Shown here: positions 1-10,244 of the stretch, in pieces
Layout: each line of letters opens with the position of its first letter
Numbering within the stretch: position 1 is the first letter of the stretch
Assembly: GCA_949825065.1 (NCBI GenBank)
Contig: OX463859.1
Location: 12,228,452 to 12,292,451, forward strand
Origin: Odontocerum albicorne
Lineage: Eukaryota; Arthropoda; Insecta; Trichoptera; Odontoceridae
DNA: 64,000 nucleotides
Direction of reading: 5' to 3'
Position numbers and translations under genes: made by a program
Notes under the pieces: generated by a model
Databases searched by the model: none
What the model was told of the DNA's origin: nothing
The model's input: only the letters and a program-made list of their open reading frames with translations

Positions 1-60
1 GAAAGTCAACCAAAAAATAAAGGCATTATGCGAAAAATCAAACTATGGCATATTTTTTTA

Positions 61-138
61 GATTCGATCTGGAATCGAATCCAAAATCCAACGTTGATAG
101 CAAGCTATCTACCAACTGTGCGACAAAGGTCCTAATAC
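61..138 (-). repeat. tRNA-derived SINE head or tRNA relic
   Basis: Read on the minus strand, a stretch resembling a pol III A box (GTCGCACAGTTGGTAG) is followed about 30 nt later by a B-box-like GGATTCGATTCC. The spacing suits a tRNA-derived promoter. I could not close a full acceptor stem, so a functional tRNA is unlikely. Confidence 0.4.
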
Positions 139-139
139 G

Positions 140-749
140 TATTTAATTTTTTTAAAACTCGTAATTTAATATGTTGGTATGTTACATAACGCAGAATCAT
201 ATATTGCGAGATTTGTCTTTATTCGAACTGAAAAGATTTCGTATCTCTGCAAAATTTAGATGACAATACGATCGAAAGTTGTTTCTTGCACATTGCGAAA
301 TTTGATCGAATTGAATTTCGGTAGATCTTCAAAAAAATGATCGATCGATCGAAAGGGTTGCGAAAAAAATTCCGCGCAGTTGTTCTTGATGAAAAAAAAA
401 GGTAGAAATAGATGCTGGCAGAAAGGTTAACAAAAAATTAAATTGAAAAGCATAAAAAAAATAGACGTAGGTATAAACCCATCATTATGGTTGCAAAGAA
501 TGAAATTGGTAAGGAGACGCGTGCTATAGAAAGTTTTATATTGTTTTCTTTTTTTTTTGTAAAGTTCTTAAATCATTGAGAAAAAGATGTATTGCCTCTT
601 TTTAACATAATATATTAAAACATTTTTTTGTTATTTGAGTAGTGGGCTTTTTACTTTCCCTCTTTAGGGATTTGATTAATTTTATCTTGACACGTTTTTC
701 TTCATCTTCCCAAAATGCTCGTTCTTTATTTATTTGTAACACTTCGTTG
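140..749. other. AT-rich stretch without a recognised gene
   Basis: No open frame of note, no repeat shared with the rest of the window, and no RNA gene is visible. The only local oddity is a GATCGATCGATCGA tract near 340. Confidence 0.5.
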
Positions 750-1403
750 TAATAATAATAAAAATGACAATTTCTACAGCGCCGTTAAGATAGCAAACTC
801 ACCTCAAGGGTGCTCTAACGCAACACTATTGACAGATTTAAAATATTACAAAATAGATATATGTACATAATACATATACACACATAAATTGAGTGTAAGG
901 ATAGGAAGGTAGTGGCTGCGGCCATTAGATAAGGTACTTCCCTGCATCTACATATGTTCAGAAAAATATATTTGATAATAAAAAACGCAGAAAACTTACC
1001 AAGGGAAGACGAACTACAAAGAAACCTTTGTAGTTCTTCCGATATGTAATATTAATGCATTCGGCTTTAGGTTAAGTGTAGTTAGTGTTCATATAACAAC
1101 ATAACTTTATCTTCCTCCTCCTAAAGAGACCTAAAAAGGATGGTCCAAGTACTTCCTAAAACTGCACACGCCACCCATATCACTAATTCTAAGAGGCAGA
1201 CATACAACTCCACGCCACAGGACCAATATGGCAAAAGCTTTACCACAATACCTCGCTTCTTTGGATCGATTTAGAACAACCGATTTATTATATGAAGAAA
1301 AAATTGACCTTAAAGTTCTACTTCTCTCCGAAAGAACATATCTAAGACATTGATTCAACAGGTACATTGATTCAACAGGTTGTAAAGAGCAGATCCTCCT
1401 CAA
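750..1403 (-). mobile_element. LINE-A: non-LTR retrotransposon 3' end (RT C-terminus plus 3' UTR)
   Basis: The minus strand at 1403-1131 encodes a reverse transcriptase C-terminal tail: a TLRSIFSS stretch, then LPLRISD, then GVCSFRKYLDHPF and a stop. The 28.3 kb and 15.5 kb copies read almost the same. The 3' UTR follows down to about 750. It contains the block matching TCACATATCGGAA, the block ATGGCCGCAGCCACTACC, and a terminal block with GAGAGTTTGCTCTCTAAACG-like sequence. This is the most complete copy of the UTR and serves as the reference for the others. Only the last 90 or so codons remain, so the copy is dead and 5' truncated. The clade is uncertain; the C-terminal pattern resembles CR1/Jockey-group elements. 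Confidence 0.65.
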
Positions 1404-1969
1404 GAACGTCTTACTCAGAATTTGAACTCAATATTATGGACAGATTAAAATGATTATAAAATAAATATGTATAAATTGATTGGAGAGATAGGAAGTTCGT
1501 GGAAGTAAAATAGGTTTGAGAAGTGTTTTTTATTAAATACAGCAGTTTTTGTAATAAATAACGCGAAAAATATTTCGCTCTCATTTTCTAGTTGGATCGC
1601 CCTAGAAACATCTGGTCATATGTCTTAAACCGGCGATTAAGTTTTTTGGAATTATATTAAAAAAAATAATCGACCGTTAATAGAGGTCTGTAGGTAGTTT
1701 TCATACGGTCAGATAAAATTTCGAGTAATACCTGTCCTTTTTTGATAAAGAAAAGATATTTTAGATATTAAGATACCATATGTTGTACCTGTTGTAGAGC
1801 ATGGTATTATTGTAACACTTTCGTAGTATCCAGTACAATATAGCGGTCTTATTGTCATTTAAGCAAACGTCGATATTGGTTTCTTTGAATATACCACCAT
1901 GTATGTATTTTAGTGCCCCATTGATTTGGTTTTCCATGACGGCTCACTGTTATATGTCGTTCCATATTA
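1404..1969. other. AT-rich non-coding stretch with a SINE1 3' scrap
   Basis: Apart from a SINE1-like 3' end on the minus strand at about 1813-1865 (TTTCGTAGTATCCAGTACAA, then GCGGTCTTATTGTCA), nothing is recognised. Confidence 0.45.
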
Positions 1970-2245
1970 TTTTTGGCTGAGAATAACATATACTTACTAA
2001 ATAGCAGAATTATTCAACGCAATCTAAGTTTTGGCTGAGAATATACTTCCCAAATAGCAGAATTATTCAACGCAATCTAAATTTTGGCTGAGAATATACT
2101 TCCCAAATAGCAGAATTATTAAACGCAATCTAAGTTTTGGCTGAGAATATATTGTACTTCCCAAATACCAGAATTATTCAACGCAATCTAAGTTTTGGCT
2201 GATAATATACTTCCCAAATAGCAGAATTATTCAACGAAATCCAAT
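1970..2245. repeat. Tandem repeat, 53-58 bp unit, five copies
   Basis: Five head-to-tail units begin TTTTGGCTGAGAATA and end with TTCAACGCAATCTAAG. Lengths vary between about 52 and 60 bp because of small insertions before CTTCCCAAATAGCAG. No coding content is seen. Confidence 0.9.
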
Positions 2246-2559
2246 TTCACCCAAATCATTCACCCAAACAGCTTATTTACTTTTCCTTTCAATTTTTTAA
2301 ATTATTTCTTTTAACACTTCCATGCAAGTGCATTTAGCGAATGTATTGCTTTAAAGCAATTTCATCCAATCAACCAGCTTTTGTTTGATAATTATTATCG
2401 GTATCCATGACTGTGCCATTGGCATAGTGTATGAAAACAATATTTGGAAAAATAAAATAAAATATTAATTTCAAGGAAAATAGGGATTAGAATAAAAATT
2501 GTATTGGAGTTAATATAAGGAAGCGGAATAATCAATGCTTCTTTGTATTTTATTACACT

Positions 2560-2748
2560 TTCGTTGTATACAGTACAACCTGGCGGGGTTAATGCAACGT
2601 GACAATCTCTTCCAACTAACCAACAAGATGTTAAAGACAGTGAAAATCCGACTAGAATCCTTTTTAAAAAAATCTGGGTTCTAACGAGAATCAACCCTGC
2701 AACCCCCGGGTTTGGGGGCATGCATCTTACCAACAAGGAACAGAGGTT
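2560..2748 (-). mobile_element. SINE1 copy, near full length
   Basis: On the minus strand the order is a tRNA-like head with GTTGGTAAGATGCATGC and GGGTTGATTC (B box), a poly-purine/T linker, a central body, and the tail complementary to GGCAATCTCTTCCAAC. The family has about 15 pieces in the window. SINE1 is non-coding and would depend on LINE proteins for movement. Confidence 0.8.
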
Positions 2749-2854
2749 TTTTGTTTATTATTTAACATCGATAAGGATGTAGTCAATTTGATTGAGCCAA
2801 GAAGATAGTTCCAAATTGAACCATGGAATAATGTGATACATTAGTATATCAAGG

Positions 2855-2945
2855 ATTTGTTTATTTAACACTTCATTGTAAAAACAATCTAGCGGACTTA
2901 TATTGCCAGGTGGCAATCTCTTCCAACTAACCAACAAATCAAAGA
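2855..2945 (-). mobile_element. LINE-E/SINE1 3' tail fragment
   Basis: The fragment has the tail block around ATTGCCAGGTGGCAATCTCT followed by TCCAACTAACCAAC. Its outer end (CACTTCATTGTAAAAACAAT) matches the LINE-E end at 32.4 and 51.0 kb rather than the usual SINE1 end. Truncated insertion. Confidence 0.65.
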
Positions 2946-3231
2946 GACTTCTTTTACGATGGTGACATACCTAAATGTTAAAATAATATTAGTGATGACG
3001 AACTTAAGGTCCAACATCGCGGAAGAAGGGAAAGAACTCACAGCGCAGTTAATGTACTTATTTAAGACCCGGAGTTAACAAAAACTGAAGATTAACCAGT
3101 GTAAGGCTGAGTTCCCTTCGTAAATTATTGACTCGATTAATATCGATGTATCTACCACATAATATGATCTGTGGATTAATCCGTATGGTCACAAAAATTA
3201 CAGTCATGGCCAGAAAGATATTCCAAGATTT

Positions 3232-3300
3232 TTTTTTTTACCTGGCGAGTTTATTGCCATGTGGCAATCTCTTCCAACCAACCAGAAAGATGTTTTTTAT
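3232..3300 (-). mobile_element. SINE1 3' end fragment
   Basis: Contains TTATTGCCATGTGGCAATCT and CTTCCAACCAACCAG, the conserved SINE1 tail. No head is present. Confidence 0.7.
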
Positions 3301-3424
3301 ATTTTTTCGTAGTTACGGAGATACGGGGAAGTCACTAATCTAATGAGAGGAGCAAAAACCTTTATACTCTTATTACCAACTTATTTATATTCATTTTTTA
3401 ATATTTTTATTTACTCAATAACAC

Positions 3425-3502
3425 TGAGTTCGAATCCCAAGTTCCCGATCCCGAGCGCGCACTTGAGGAGAGTTTGCTCTGTAAATGGCGCTTTGTAATT
3501 GC
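3425..3502 (+). mobile_element. LINE-A terminal 3' block
   Basis: Matches the last part of the LINE-A 3' UTR: AGTTCGAATCCC, then GAGGAGAGTTTGCTC and GGCGCTTTGTAATT. Very short 5'-truncated insertion or relic. Confidence 0.6.
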
Positions 3503-3664
3503 CCTTAAACATATGTTGCATCACTAAGTTTCGTATTCTTAACATTAACATACATAATTATGGTTTTGCCATTTTGAAACCCTCGTAATGTAAATTAATT
3601 AGACTTTTTGGTTTCATGAAGCCGAAAGTCACCACGACTTCTCGTGGGGTGTTAATTATGGGCA

Positions 3665-3962
3665 TCCTTATTTTACATCACACCTAATTAAACATCACAC
3701 TAATTGTATACCGCATTTTATTATACGTCACCTTATTGTACATTACACTTTATTGTATTGTACATCACACCATGTTGCACATCACATTTTATTGTACATC
3801 ACACCTTATTTTACATCAGACCGATTCTACATCATACCTTTCTATACATCACACCTTATCGTACATTACGCTTTATTTTACATCACATCGTGTTGCACAT
3901 CACATTTTATTGTACATCACACCTTATTATTTTCACTCCTTATTGTACATCACACCTTTCCG
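3665..3962. repeat. Degenerate 17 bp tandem repeat, about 17 copies
   Basis: The unit is close to TTATTGTACATCACACC and repeats with substitutions and a few slips. Because 17 is not a multiple of three and the unit lacks plus-strand stop trinucleotides, all three forward frames stay open at once (3704-4034). These frames are a by-product of the repeat and not genes. Confidence 0.85.
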
Positions 3963-4790
3963 AGTATTTTTACAACAGATCATTATATTATTTTAACACA
4001 TAGACTAAGACATTACACTTTTCAAATAGAGTAATTAATTACATCTACTCGTATGAAAATGACATCGTTTGATCGAAACCCGCCATTATTTTTTAATTTA
4101 ACGCATGCGCAAAGCAACTGACCTACCTCGCTGGAAGTTGCCACATAGCGGCACATGGCGAGATTTTTTTCGCCGTTTTTTACACTGGCAACAAGGTAGG
4201 TACCAACCAACCCGTATTATTTATAAGCGTTTTATCGCAAAAAACGCATAGGATGCGGAAAAGATCCACAGCGGCACGCCAATTCACTTCCGGATGTTTT
4301 TTGTGATGGTTTTTTTTTATCCTTTTTGTAATATTTTTTTATTTCCTTTTATATTAAAATAGATGCAGCGGTCCTTCGCTCGCAGTGTCAGATGTTATTT
4401 GACAAAGATCTATATCGTGTAAGAACGGACAAATTATTTATGATTGTGCACTTTAAAAAAAAATTCATCTGTCGTTTTGTATTGCAATATTCCATAAGAT
4501 ACCTTCATTAATTATGTTGTGAAAATAATCAATCAACCCAATTTATAGTCATAAAATGAATATTTTTTTATATTCTTCTTTTTTTAACACAGTCCTTCCT
4601 TTAATCCTCCATTTAATGAAATTCGCAAATATTTTTTTTAATGCTTTAAATATATTTGTCCTTTTTTTTCTTTTCAGAAATCACTTTAGCTTTCACGCAG
4701 CAATTGGCACGAGTCCGCTTTACTCTTGTATTTTTGGTTGAAAGAAATTGCCTAGTGGAAAGATGCTTGCCATTGTATAGTATCCAAATA
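3963..4790. other. No recognised gene
   Basis: Mostly AT-rich with T-runs. A short GC-richer patch at 4100-4300 and another at 4370-4400 match nothing else here. The motif TACTCGTA occurs at 4046. Confidence 0.45.
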
Positions 4791-4794
4791 AATA

Positions 4795-5010
4795 GATCAG
4801 GCATGTGGATCGAATGAATAAAGGAAAACTAACAAAACAGATATACTCGTATAGTGGAAATGAAAGTAGAAGACGTGTGAAAAGAAAGTGTCGTTGGATC
4901 AAGTGAATTATATTCTTAATGAAGGACACGTAGAAAATCGTAGAAATTGTATGAGAAGGTGTATGGATGTAGAAGAGGCTAAGGATGTGAGACTTGAGAG
5001 AACTAGTAAC
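4795..5010 (+). mobile_element. LINE-B (RTE-like) C-terminal fragment
   Basis: The plus strand reads, with frameshifts, the LINE-B C-terminal words KLTKQIY, WIK and MDVEEAKDV. At 4844 this copy carries TACTCGTA where the 35.9 kb copy reads ATACAGTG, an apparent 6 bp insertion. Confidence 0.7.
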
Positions 5011-5139
5011 ACGATGACAACATGAAGCAGCATCAAAAGACAAGTACAATGCCATATAGAGAAAAAAACCGTTCCGGAATTAACTAAACTCGCAGATGCA
5101 TTTCCTCTGTACTGTACGGTATTGTGCTATGTTATATTT

Positions 5140-5335
5140 TACTTTTTTTATCTAACCTGACGGGTGTATTGCCATGTGGCAATCTCTTCCAACCAACCAG
5201 AATAATGTTAAAGATACCTTAAGTGAAACCCAGACTGGAATCCAAATTTAAAAAATCTGTTCCAGCGGAATTTGAACCCGCAACCTACGGGTTGGGAGAC
5301 TGACGTCTTACCAACTAGGCCACGGAGGTCATCTA
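5140..5335 (-). mobile_element. SINE1 copy, full length
   Basis: The minus strand starts with GACCTCCGTGGCCTAGTTGG (A box), continues to GGGTTCAAATTCC (B box), and ends with the tail complementary to ATTGCCATGTGGCAATCTCT. It is one of the best preserved copies. Confidence 0.85.
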
Positions 5336-5429
5336 TGTGTGAAATGAAAAGATATTTCCTATTCTATTGTACGCCATAGTAACTCTACCATTTCTTTCAA
5401 ACAAATTGAATTATCCAATTTTAAAACTT

Positions 5430-5600
5430 TCATTAAACATACATCCATCACGCCATTTTCCTCTCGGGGTAGACAAAAAGTACAGAGTGTCAGACTTTCC
5501 TATCATGACACACATCCTTATCCTCCTCCATATCCATACACCTTATCATACAACCTCAACTATTTATCTTACTTTCTACGTTTCCTTCTTTTTTTACGCA
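5430..5600 (-). mobile_element. LINE-B 3' end
   Basis: Contains the complement of the LINE-B terminal motif (CATCACGCCATTTTCCTCTC) and the preceding CTTTCCTATCATGACACACA block. It lies back to back with the 4.8 kb copy across a SINE1. Confidence 0.7.
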
Positions 5601-5753
5601 AGACGTAAATATAACATATAGATATTTTTTTAACGCAGGATAACTTCGAAGTATCCTGGTCATGATTAAAGAAAGTAGATTTAAATTTACAGAAAGTTGC
5701 GACAGGAGACGCTCTACAATAGATAATATTTCTACCTAAATTTACCTAACATG

Positions 5754-6600
5754 TTTTTTTTTTTTTTTTTTTTATTAAACAAGTAAATTATTATACAAAC
5801 ATTTGTCGAGGCTATACCTATGTACAAATTTATTACTTAACTAATCTTAATTATATGTTATAATTTATGAACTTATTTAATCTTATTTTCCTACATATCA
5901 TTTTATTTTATTTATTCAATCTTAATATATGAGATCTTAGAAATAATTAACACCTACATACTACTTATAACTAGATAACAATTCTTACACTAATTATTCA
6001 GCAAAAACAAGTCCACTCGTTCAGGCTACTTGTATTCCATCACATTCACTCAGACCTTGGTCGTCCCAGCTAATACTGAAGGTGGACTAGTCAGGCAACA
6101 GATAATGCTTCGGGAGCTTGTGCTTATAACGGAAGGGTAGGTCGGATTTACTCTCGTAAGCCCCCAGGGCAGCGACTAAGGGATTTCTGTGATTTTGTTG
6201 GCTTTTATAGAACTTCACGGTCCAAGCGAGAATGTGGTGTTGTAGGGTTTCTTCTCGCTGTTCAGCGTGAAGTCGGGTAAGATTTGTTCTGGGATGGGTG
6301 TTAAAAGATATCTTGAATGCCTTGTTCTGCACTCTCTGGAGTTTCAGGTGATCCGTGTTGCTCACACTACCCCAAACGGGTGCAGCATAGGTCAAGATAG
6401 GACGAATAAGGGTTTTATAGAGGAGGAGCTTATTTTTGGGTGAAAGGAAGCTGCGTCGATGAAATATCGAACTGATAGCCCCTATGCCCTTGTGACCCTT
6501 CTGTCTGATGGTATTCAAATGGGTTTTCCACGTCAGTCGCCGGTCAAGGTGCAGGCCGAGGTATTTAACCACGTCCTGCCACTCAACCAGGCAACCACCA
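5754..6600 (-). mobile_element. Jockey-type LINE, 5'-truncated
   Basis: The insertion ends in a 20 nt poly-T on the plus strand (5754-5773), the poly-A tail of a minus-strand insertion. A 3' UTR of about 310 bp follows, then the reverse transcriptase C-terminus. The same UTR recurs at 17.8-18.1 kb, which confirms the element boundary. The upstream end at about 6600 abuts the 96 bp satellite. Only about 170 codons of the protein remain. Confidence 0.85.
6087..6593 (-). pseudogene. Jockey-like reverse transcriptase, C-terminal fragment
   Basis: The frame is open over about 168 codons and carries landmarks of the thumb and connection region of Jockey-clade reverse transcriptases: VVKYLGLHLDRRLTW, then LIRPILTYAAPVWG, then LQRVQNKAFK. 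The enzyme copies element RNA into DNA at a nicked target. The catalytic FADD region lies upstream and is missing, so the product cannot be active. Reading continues upstream of the first in-frame GTG through EWQD to the satellite junction, so no start codon belongs here. The frame has no stops inside, which suggests a fairly young insertion compared with its neighbours. Family assignment is from sequence pattern only. Confidence 0.85.
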
Positions 6601-6627
6601 TGTTAAAATATCGTACATTTTTCGATT

Positions 6628-8167
6628 TTTTTAATGTTCTTGTCCTAAAAATACATTGCAGATCTATAAACATACATAAGATATATTGTGAATACAAACA
6701 AGAAGAGTAGTGACAAGAACAAAATTTTAATGTTCTTGTCCTATAAATACATTGCAGATCTATAAACATACAAAATATATATTGTAAATACAAACAAAAA
6801 GAGTAGTGACACGAACAAAATTTTTATGTTCTTGTCCTATAAATACATTGTAGATCTATAAACATACAAAAGATATATTGTAAATACAAACAAGAAGAGT
6901 AGTGACACGAACAAAATTTTAATGTTCTTGTCCTAAAAATACATTGCAGATCTATAAACATACATAAGATATATTGTAAATACAAACAAGAAGAGTAGTG
7001 ATACGAACAAAATTTTAATGTTCTTGCCCTATAAATACATTGCAGATCTATAAACATACATAAGATATATTGTAAATACAAACAAGAAGAGTAGTGACAC
7101 GAACAAAATTTTAATGTTCTTGTCCTATAAATACATTGCAGATCTATAAACATACAAAAGATATATTGTAAATACAAACAAGAAGAGTAGTGACACGAAC
7201 AAAATTTTTATATTCTTGTCCTATAAATACATTGTAGATCTATAAACATACAAAAGATATATTGTAAATACAAACAAGAAGAGTAGTGACACGAACAAAA
7301 TTTTAATGTTCTTGTCCTATAAATACATTGCAGATCTATAAACATACATAAGATATATTGTAAATACAAACAAGAAGAGTAGTGACACGAACAAAATTTT
7401 AATGTTCTTGTCCTATAAATACATTGCAGATCTATAAACATACAAAATATATATTGTAAATACAAACAAGAAGAGTAGTGACACGAACAAAATTTTAATG
7501 TTCTTGTCCTATAAATACATTGCAGATCTATAAACATACATAAGATATATTGTAAATACAAACAAGAAGAGTAGTGACACGAACAAAATTTTAATGTTCT
7601 TGTCCTAAAAATACATTGCAGATCTATAAACATACATAAGATATATTGTAAATACAAACAAGAAGAGTAGTGATACGAACAAAATTTTAATGTTCTTGCC
7701 CTATAAATACATTGCAGATCTATAAACATACATAAGATATATTGTAAATACAAACAAGAAGAGTAGTGACACGAACAAAATTTTAATGTTCTTGTCCTAT
7801 AAATACATTGCAGATCTATAAACATACAAAAGATATATTGTAAATACAAACAAGAAGAGTAGTGACACGAACAAAATTTTTATATTCTTGTCCTATAAAT
7901 ACATTGTAGATCTATAAACATACAAAAGATATATTGTAAATACAAACAAGAAGAGTAGTGACACGAACAAAATTTTAATGTTCTTGTCCTATAAATACAT
8001 TGCAGATCTATAAACATACATAAGATATATTGTAAATACAAACAAGAAGAGTAGTGACACGAACAAAATTTTAATGTTCTTGTCCTATAAATACATTCCA
8101 GATCTATAAACATACATAAGATATATTGTAAATACAAACAAGAAGAGTAGTGACACGAACAAAATTT
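6628..8167. repeat. 96 bp satellite, about 16 copies, with a 672 bp higher-order period
   Basis: Units run TGTTCTTGTCCTATAAATAC through GAAGAGTAGTGACACGAAC and are 96 bp long. Variant marks repeat every seven units: CCTAAAAATAC with GTGATACG at 6922 and 7594, TTCTTGCCC at 7018 and 7690, TATTCTTG with TTGTAG at 7210 and 7882. That gives a 672 bp higher-order period. Because 96 is divisible by three, the minus strand stays open for long runs with a 32-residue period. The TATTCTTG variants break the frame with a TAA. I regard the frame as incidental. Confidence 0.95.
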
Positions 8168-8540
8168 ATGTAAGCATCCATCCATCTTGTATAGTCCATG
8201 ACTGAGCATCGTGACTCCCATGATAGCCTCTGACTACTTCTCTTCATCCATTCCAGAACTCCACGGCTCGAAGAACAGTTGTTAAGAGTAGTCCAGTTAC
8301 ACCTTTCACTTGGTCAGACCAAACGCATTGGGATTCTTCCTCTTGTACGTCGTCCTTCTACGCCTCCAATAACCAGAAACCTCTCCAAACTGTCTCCTTG
8401 GCTACGAGTAATGTACCCAAAGAATTTAAGGACTCGACGAAGGCATATTATCAACAATTTATCGGTGATTCTCAGTTCTTCGATGATGGAGGCGTTAGTT
8501 TGCCTTGCTGTCCATGGAATACGGAACATCCTTCTATGAT
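8168..8540 (-). pseudogene. LINE-I (RTE-like) reverse transcriptase C-terminal relic
   Basis: On the minus strand the frame from about 8529 encodes IPWTARQTNASIIEEL, then LKFFGYITRSQGDSLERFL and GGVEGRRTRGRIPMR. It stops, and the trace continues in degraded form to GSHDAQ near 8210. This is the C-terminal tail typical of insect RTE-like endonuclease/reverse transcriptases. The polymerase core is absent. The related tail at 19.2-19.4 kb ends with the same GSHDAQ motif, and a third copy lies at 43.2-43.5 kb. Part of this fragment (8435-8540) was duplicated into 9124-9235 during the mariner rearrangement. Confidence 0.8.
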
Positions 8541-8602
8541 TTTATTATCTCTCATATACTCGTATGTAATATATATGAGATATCATATACTCGTATATAA
8601 TA

Positions 8603-9123
8603 TTAGGTGTTAACATAAGTTGTGTCCGTTTTTTTTTTCAATTAAAAAATGAGCACCAAAAGTAAAACAAAATGGTACATGTTACACGTCATTCGAAAGA
8701 AATTTTTCTGGTCTACAAGATATTGTGTTTGCTTTTACGTTATATATATTATTTTATTTGATTACAAGCCTTCAAAATGGAATGTCAAGTAGACGAAAGT
8801 GAGGATTTTCGACACCTCCTTCTGTTCGCGTTCAATCGAGGGAATAAAGCTGCCAAAGCTGCTCGCGATATTTGCGAAATGTACGGTGAAGATGCTATGA
8901 CTTAAAGGACAGCTCGTCGATGGTTTTTGCATTTCAAAGACGGTAATTTCGACCTGAAAGACATGGAGCGTTCCGTACGACCAGTGGACTTCGATGAGGA
9001 CCGCTTAAACCATATTATTCATGAAGATCCCCTTCAAACCACCGTAGAATTGGCTGAGCAGACGAATTGTAGTCGCATGACTGTATACCGCCATCTTAAA
9101 TCAATGGGAAAAGTCCAGAAGTT
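8603..9123 (+). mobile_element. Mariner element, 5' portion
   Basis: The piece starts at the terminal repeat TTAGGTGTTAACATAAGTTG and runs through a 170 bp leader into transposase codons. It ends abruptly at about 9123, where LINE-I sequence resumes. No mariner 3' terminal repeat was found anywhere nearby. Confidence 0.85.
8777..9123 (+). pseudogene. Mariner transposase, N-terminal fragment with an in-frame stop
   Basis: The ATG at 8777 opens FRHLLLFAFNRGNKAAKAAR, then RTARRWFLHFKDGNFDL, RSVRPVDFDEDRLN and ELAEQTNCSRMTVYRHL. These are the paired-type helix-turn-helix DNA-binding domain and its linker, which bind the terminal repeat. Codon 43 is TAA (8903-8905). The inverted copy at 9.47-9.71 kb has GAA at the same place, so the stop is private to this copy. 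The catalytic DD34D domain is missing. Family membership is clear from the N-terminal pattern; the subfamily is not assigned. Confidence 0.9.
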
Positions 9124-9469
9124 CGACGAAGGCATATTATCGACAATTTATCGGTGATTCTCAGTTCTTCGAGAATGGAGGCGTTAGTTTGCCTTGCTGT
9201 CCATGGAATACGTAACATCCTTCTATGACTGTATTATCTCTCATATACTCGTATGTAATACATATGAGAGATCATATACTCGTATATAATATTAGGTGTT
9301 AACATAAGTTGTGTCCGTTTTTATTTTCAATTAAAAAATGAGCACCAAAAGTAAAATAAAATGGTACATGTTACACGTCATTCGAAAGAAATTTTTCTGC
9401 TCTATAAGATATTGTGTTTGCTTTTACGTTACATATATTATTTTATTTGATTACAAGACTTCAAAATGG
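9124..9469 (+). repeat. 346 bp direct duplication of LINE-I/mariner junction
   Basis: This segment repeats 8435-8780 at a constant offset of 689 bp with few differences. It carries the LINE-I fragment, the spacer with two TACTCGTA motifs, and the mariner terminal repeat and leader up to the ATG. It ends at the point where the inverted mariner piece begins. Confidence 0.9.
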
Positions 9470-9886
9470 GGATCTTCATGAATAATATGTTTTAAGCGGT
9501 CCTCATCGAAGTCCACTGGTCGTCCGGAAAGCTCCATGTCTTTCAGGTCGAAATTACCGTCTTTGAAACGCAAAACCATCGACGAGCTGTCCTTTCATTT
9601 ATAGCATCTTCACCGCACACTTCGCAAATATCGCGAGTAACTTTATTCCCTCGATTGAACGCGAATAGGAGGTGTCGAAAATGCTCACTTTCGTCTACTT
9701 GACATTCCATTTTGAAGGCTTGTAATCAAATAAAATAATTTATGTAACGTAAAAACAGATACAATATCTTGTAGAGCAGAAAATTTTCTTTCGAATGACG
9801 TATAACCTTTACCATTTTGTTTTACTTTTGGTGCTCATTTTATAATTGGAAAAAAACGGACACAACTTATGTTAACTAACACCCAA
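9470..9886 (-). pseudogene. Inverted mariner 5' end with transposase N-terminus
   Basis: On the minus strand this is a third mariner 5' end: terminal repeat at 9886-9860, ATG at 9710, and codons matching the first piece down to NHIIHEDP. It has small deletions of its own and lacks the codon-43 stop of the forward copy. Together with the preceding segment it forms an imperfect palindrome centred near 9469. Confidence 0.85.
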
Positions 9887-10240
9887 TACATATGAGAGAT
9901 CATAATCTCTCATATACTCGTATATAATATATACGAAAGATCATGAAACATAAAATAATAATAAAAAAATAGTAAATACAATTTACAAGAAGTAATATAA
10001 AAAGAATAATAAATGTAATTCAAAATATATATCAAGAATCACTAAACATTAACGTCTAGTTGAAAAGGAGTCTGGAAATGAAACCAACTTTCTCACATCT
10101 TTGGTGATTAAAGAAGGAAAGCACTCCGGATCACCTCGTAGGTTTCACATGTTATTTTTTTTTTTTAATTTAATAAAAAATTATGTCACGGATATATAAT
10201 CCTTCTTGCCAGGTTTGTTATTTTTCTCCATTACGGAGAA
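9887..10240. other. AT-rich spacer
   Basis: Contains the small palindrome ATATGAGAGATCATAATCTC near 9891 and TACTCGTA at 9915. No gene is seen. Confidence 0.5.
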
Positions 10241-10244
10241 TTGA

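Noticed and set aside
3704..4034. Three overlapping plus-strand frames as genes
   Set aside because: All come from the stop-free 17 bp tandem repeat and show the same repeat in different phases.
6824..8221. Long minus-strand frames of 113-213 codons as a repetitive protein gene
   Set aside because: They follow the 96 bp satellite exactly, include its spacer-like variants, break at satellite variants, and have no start or UTR context.
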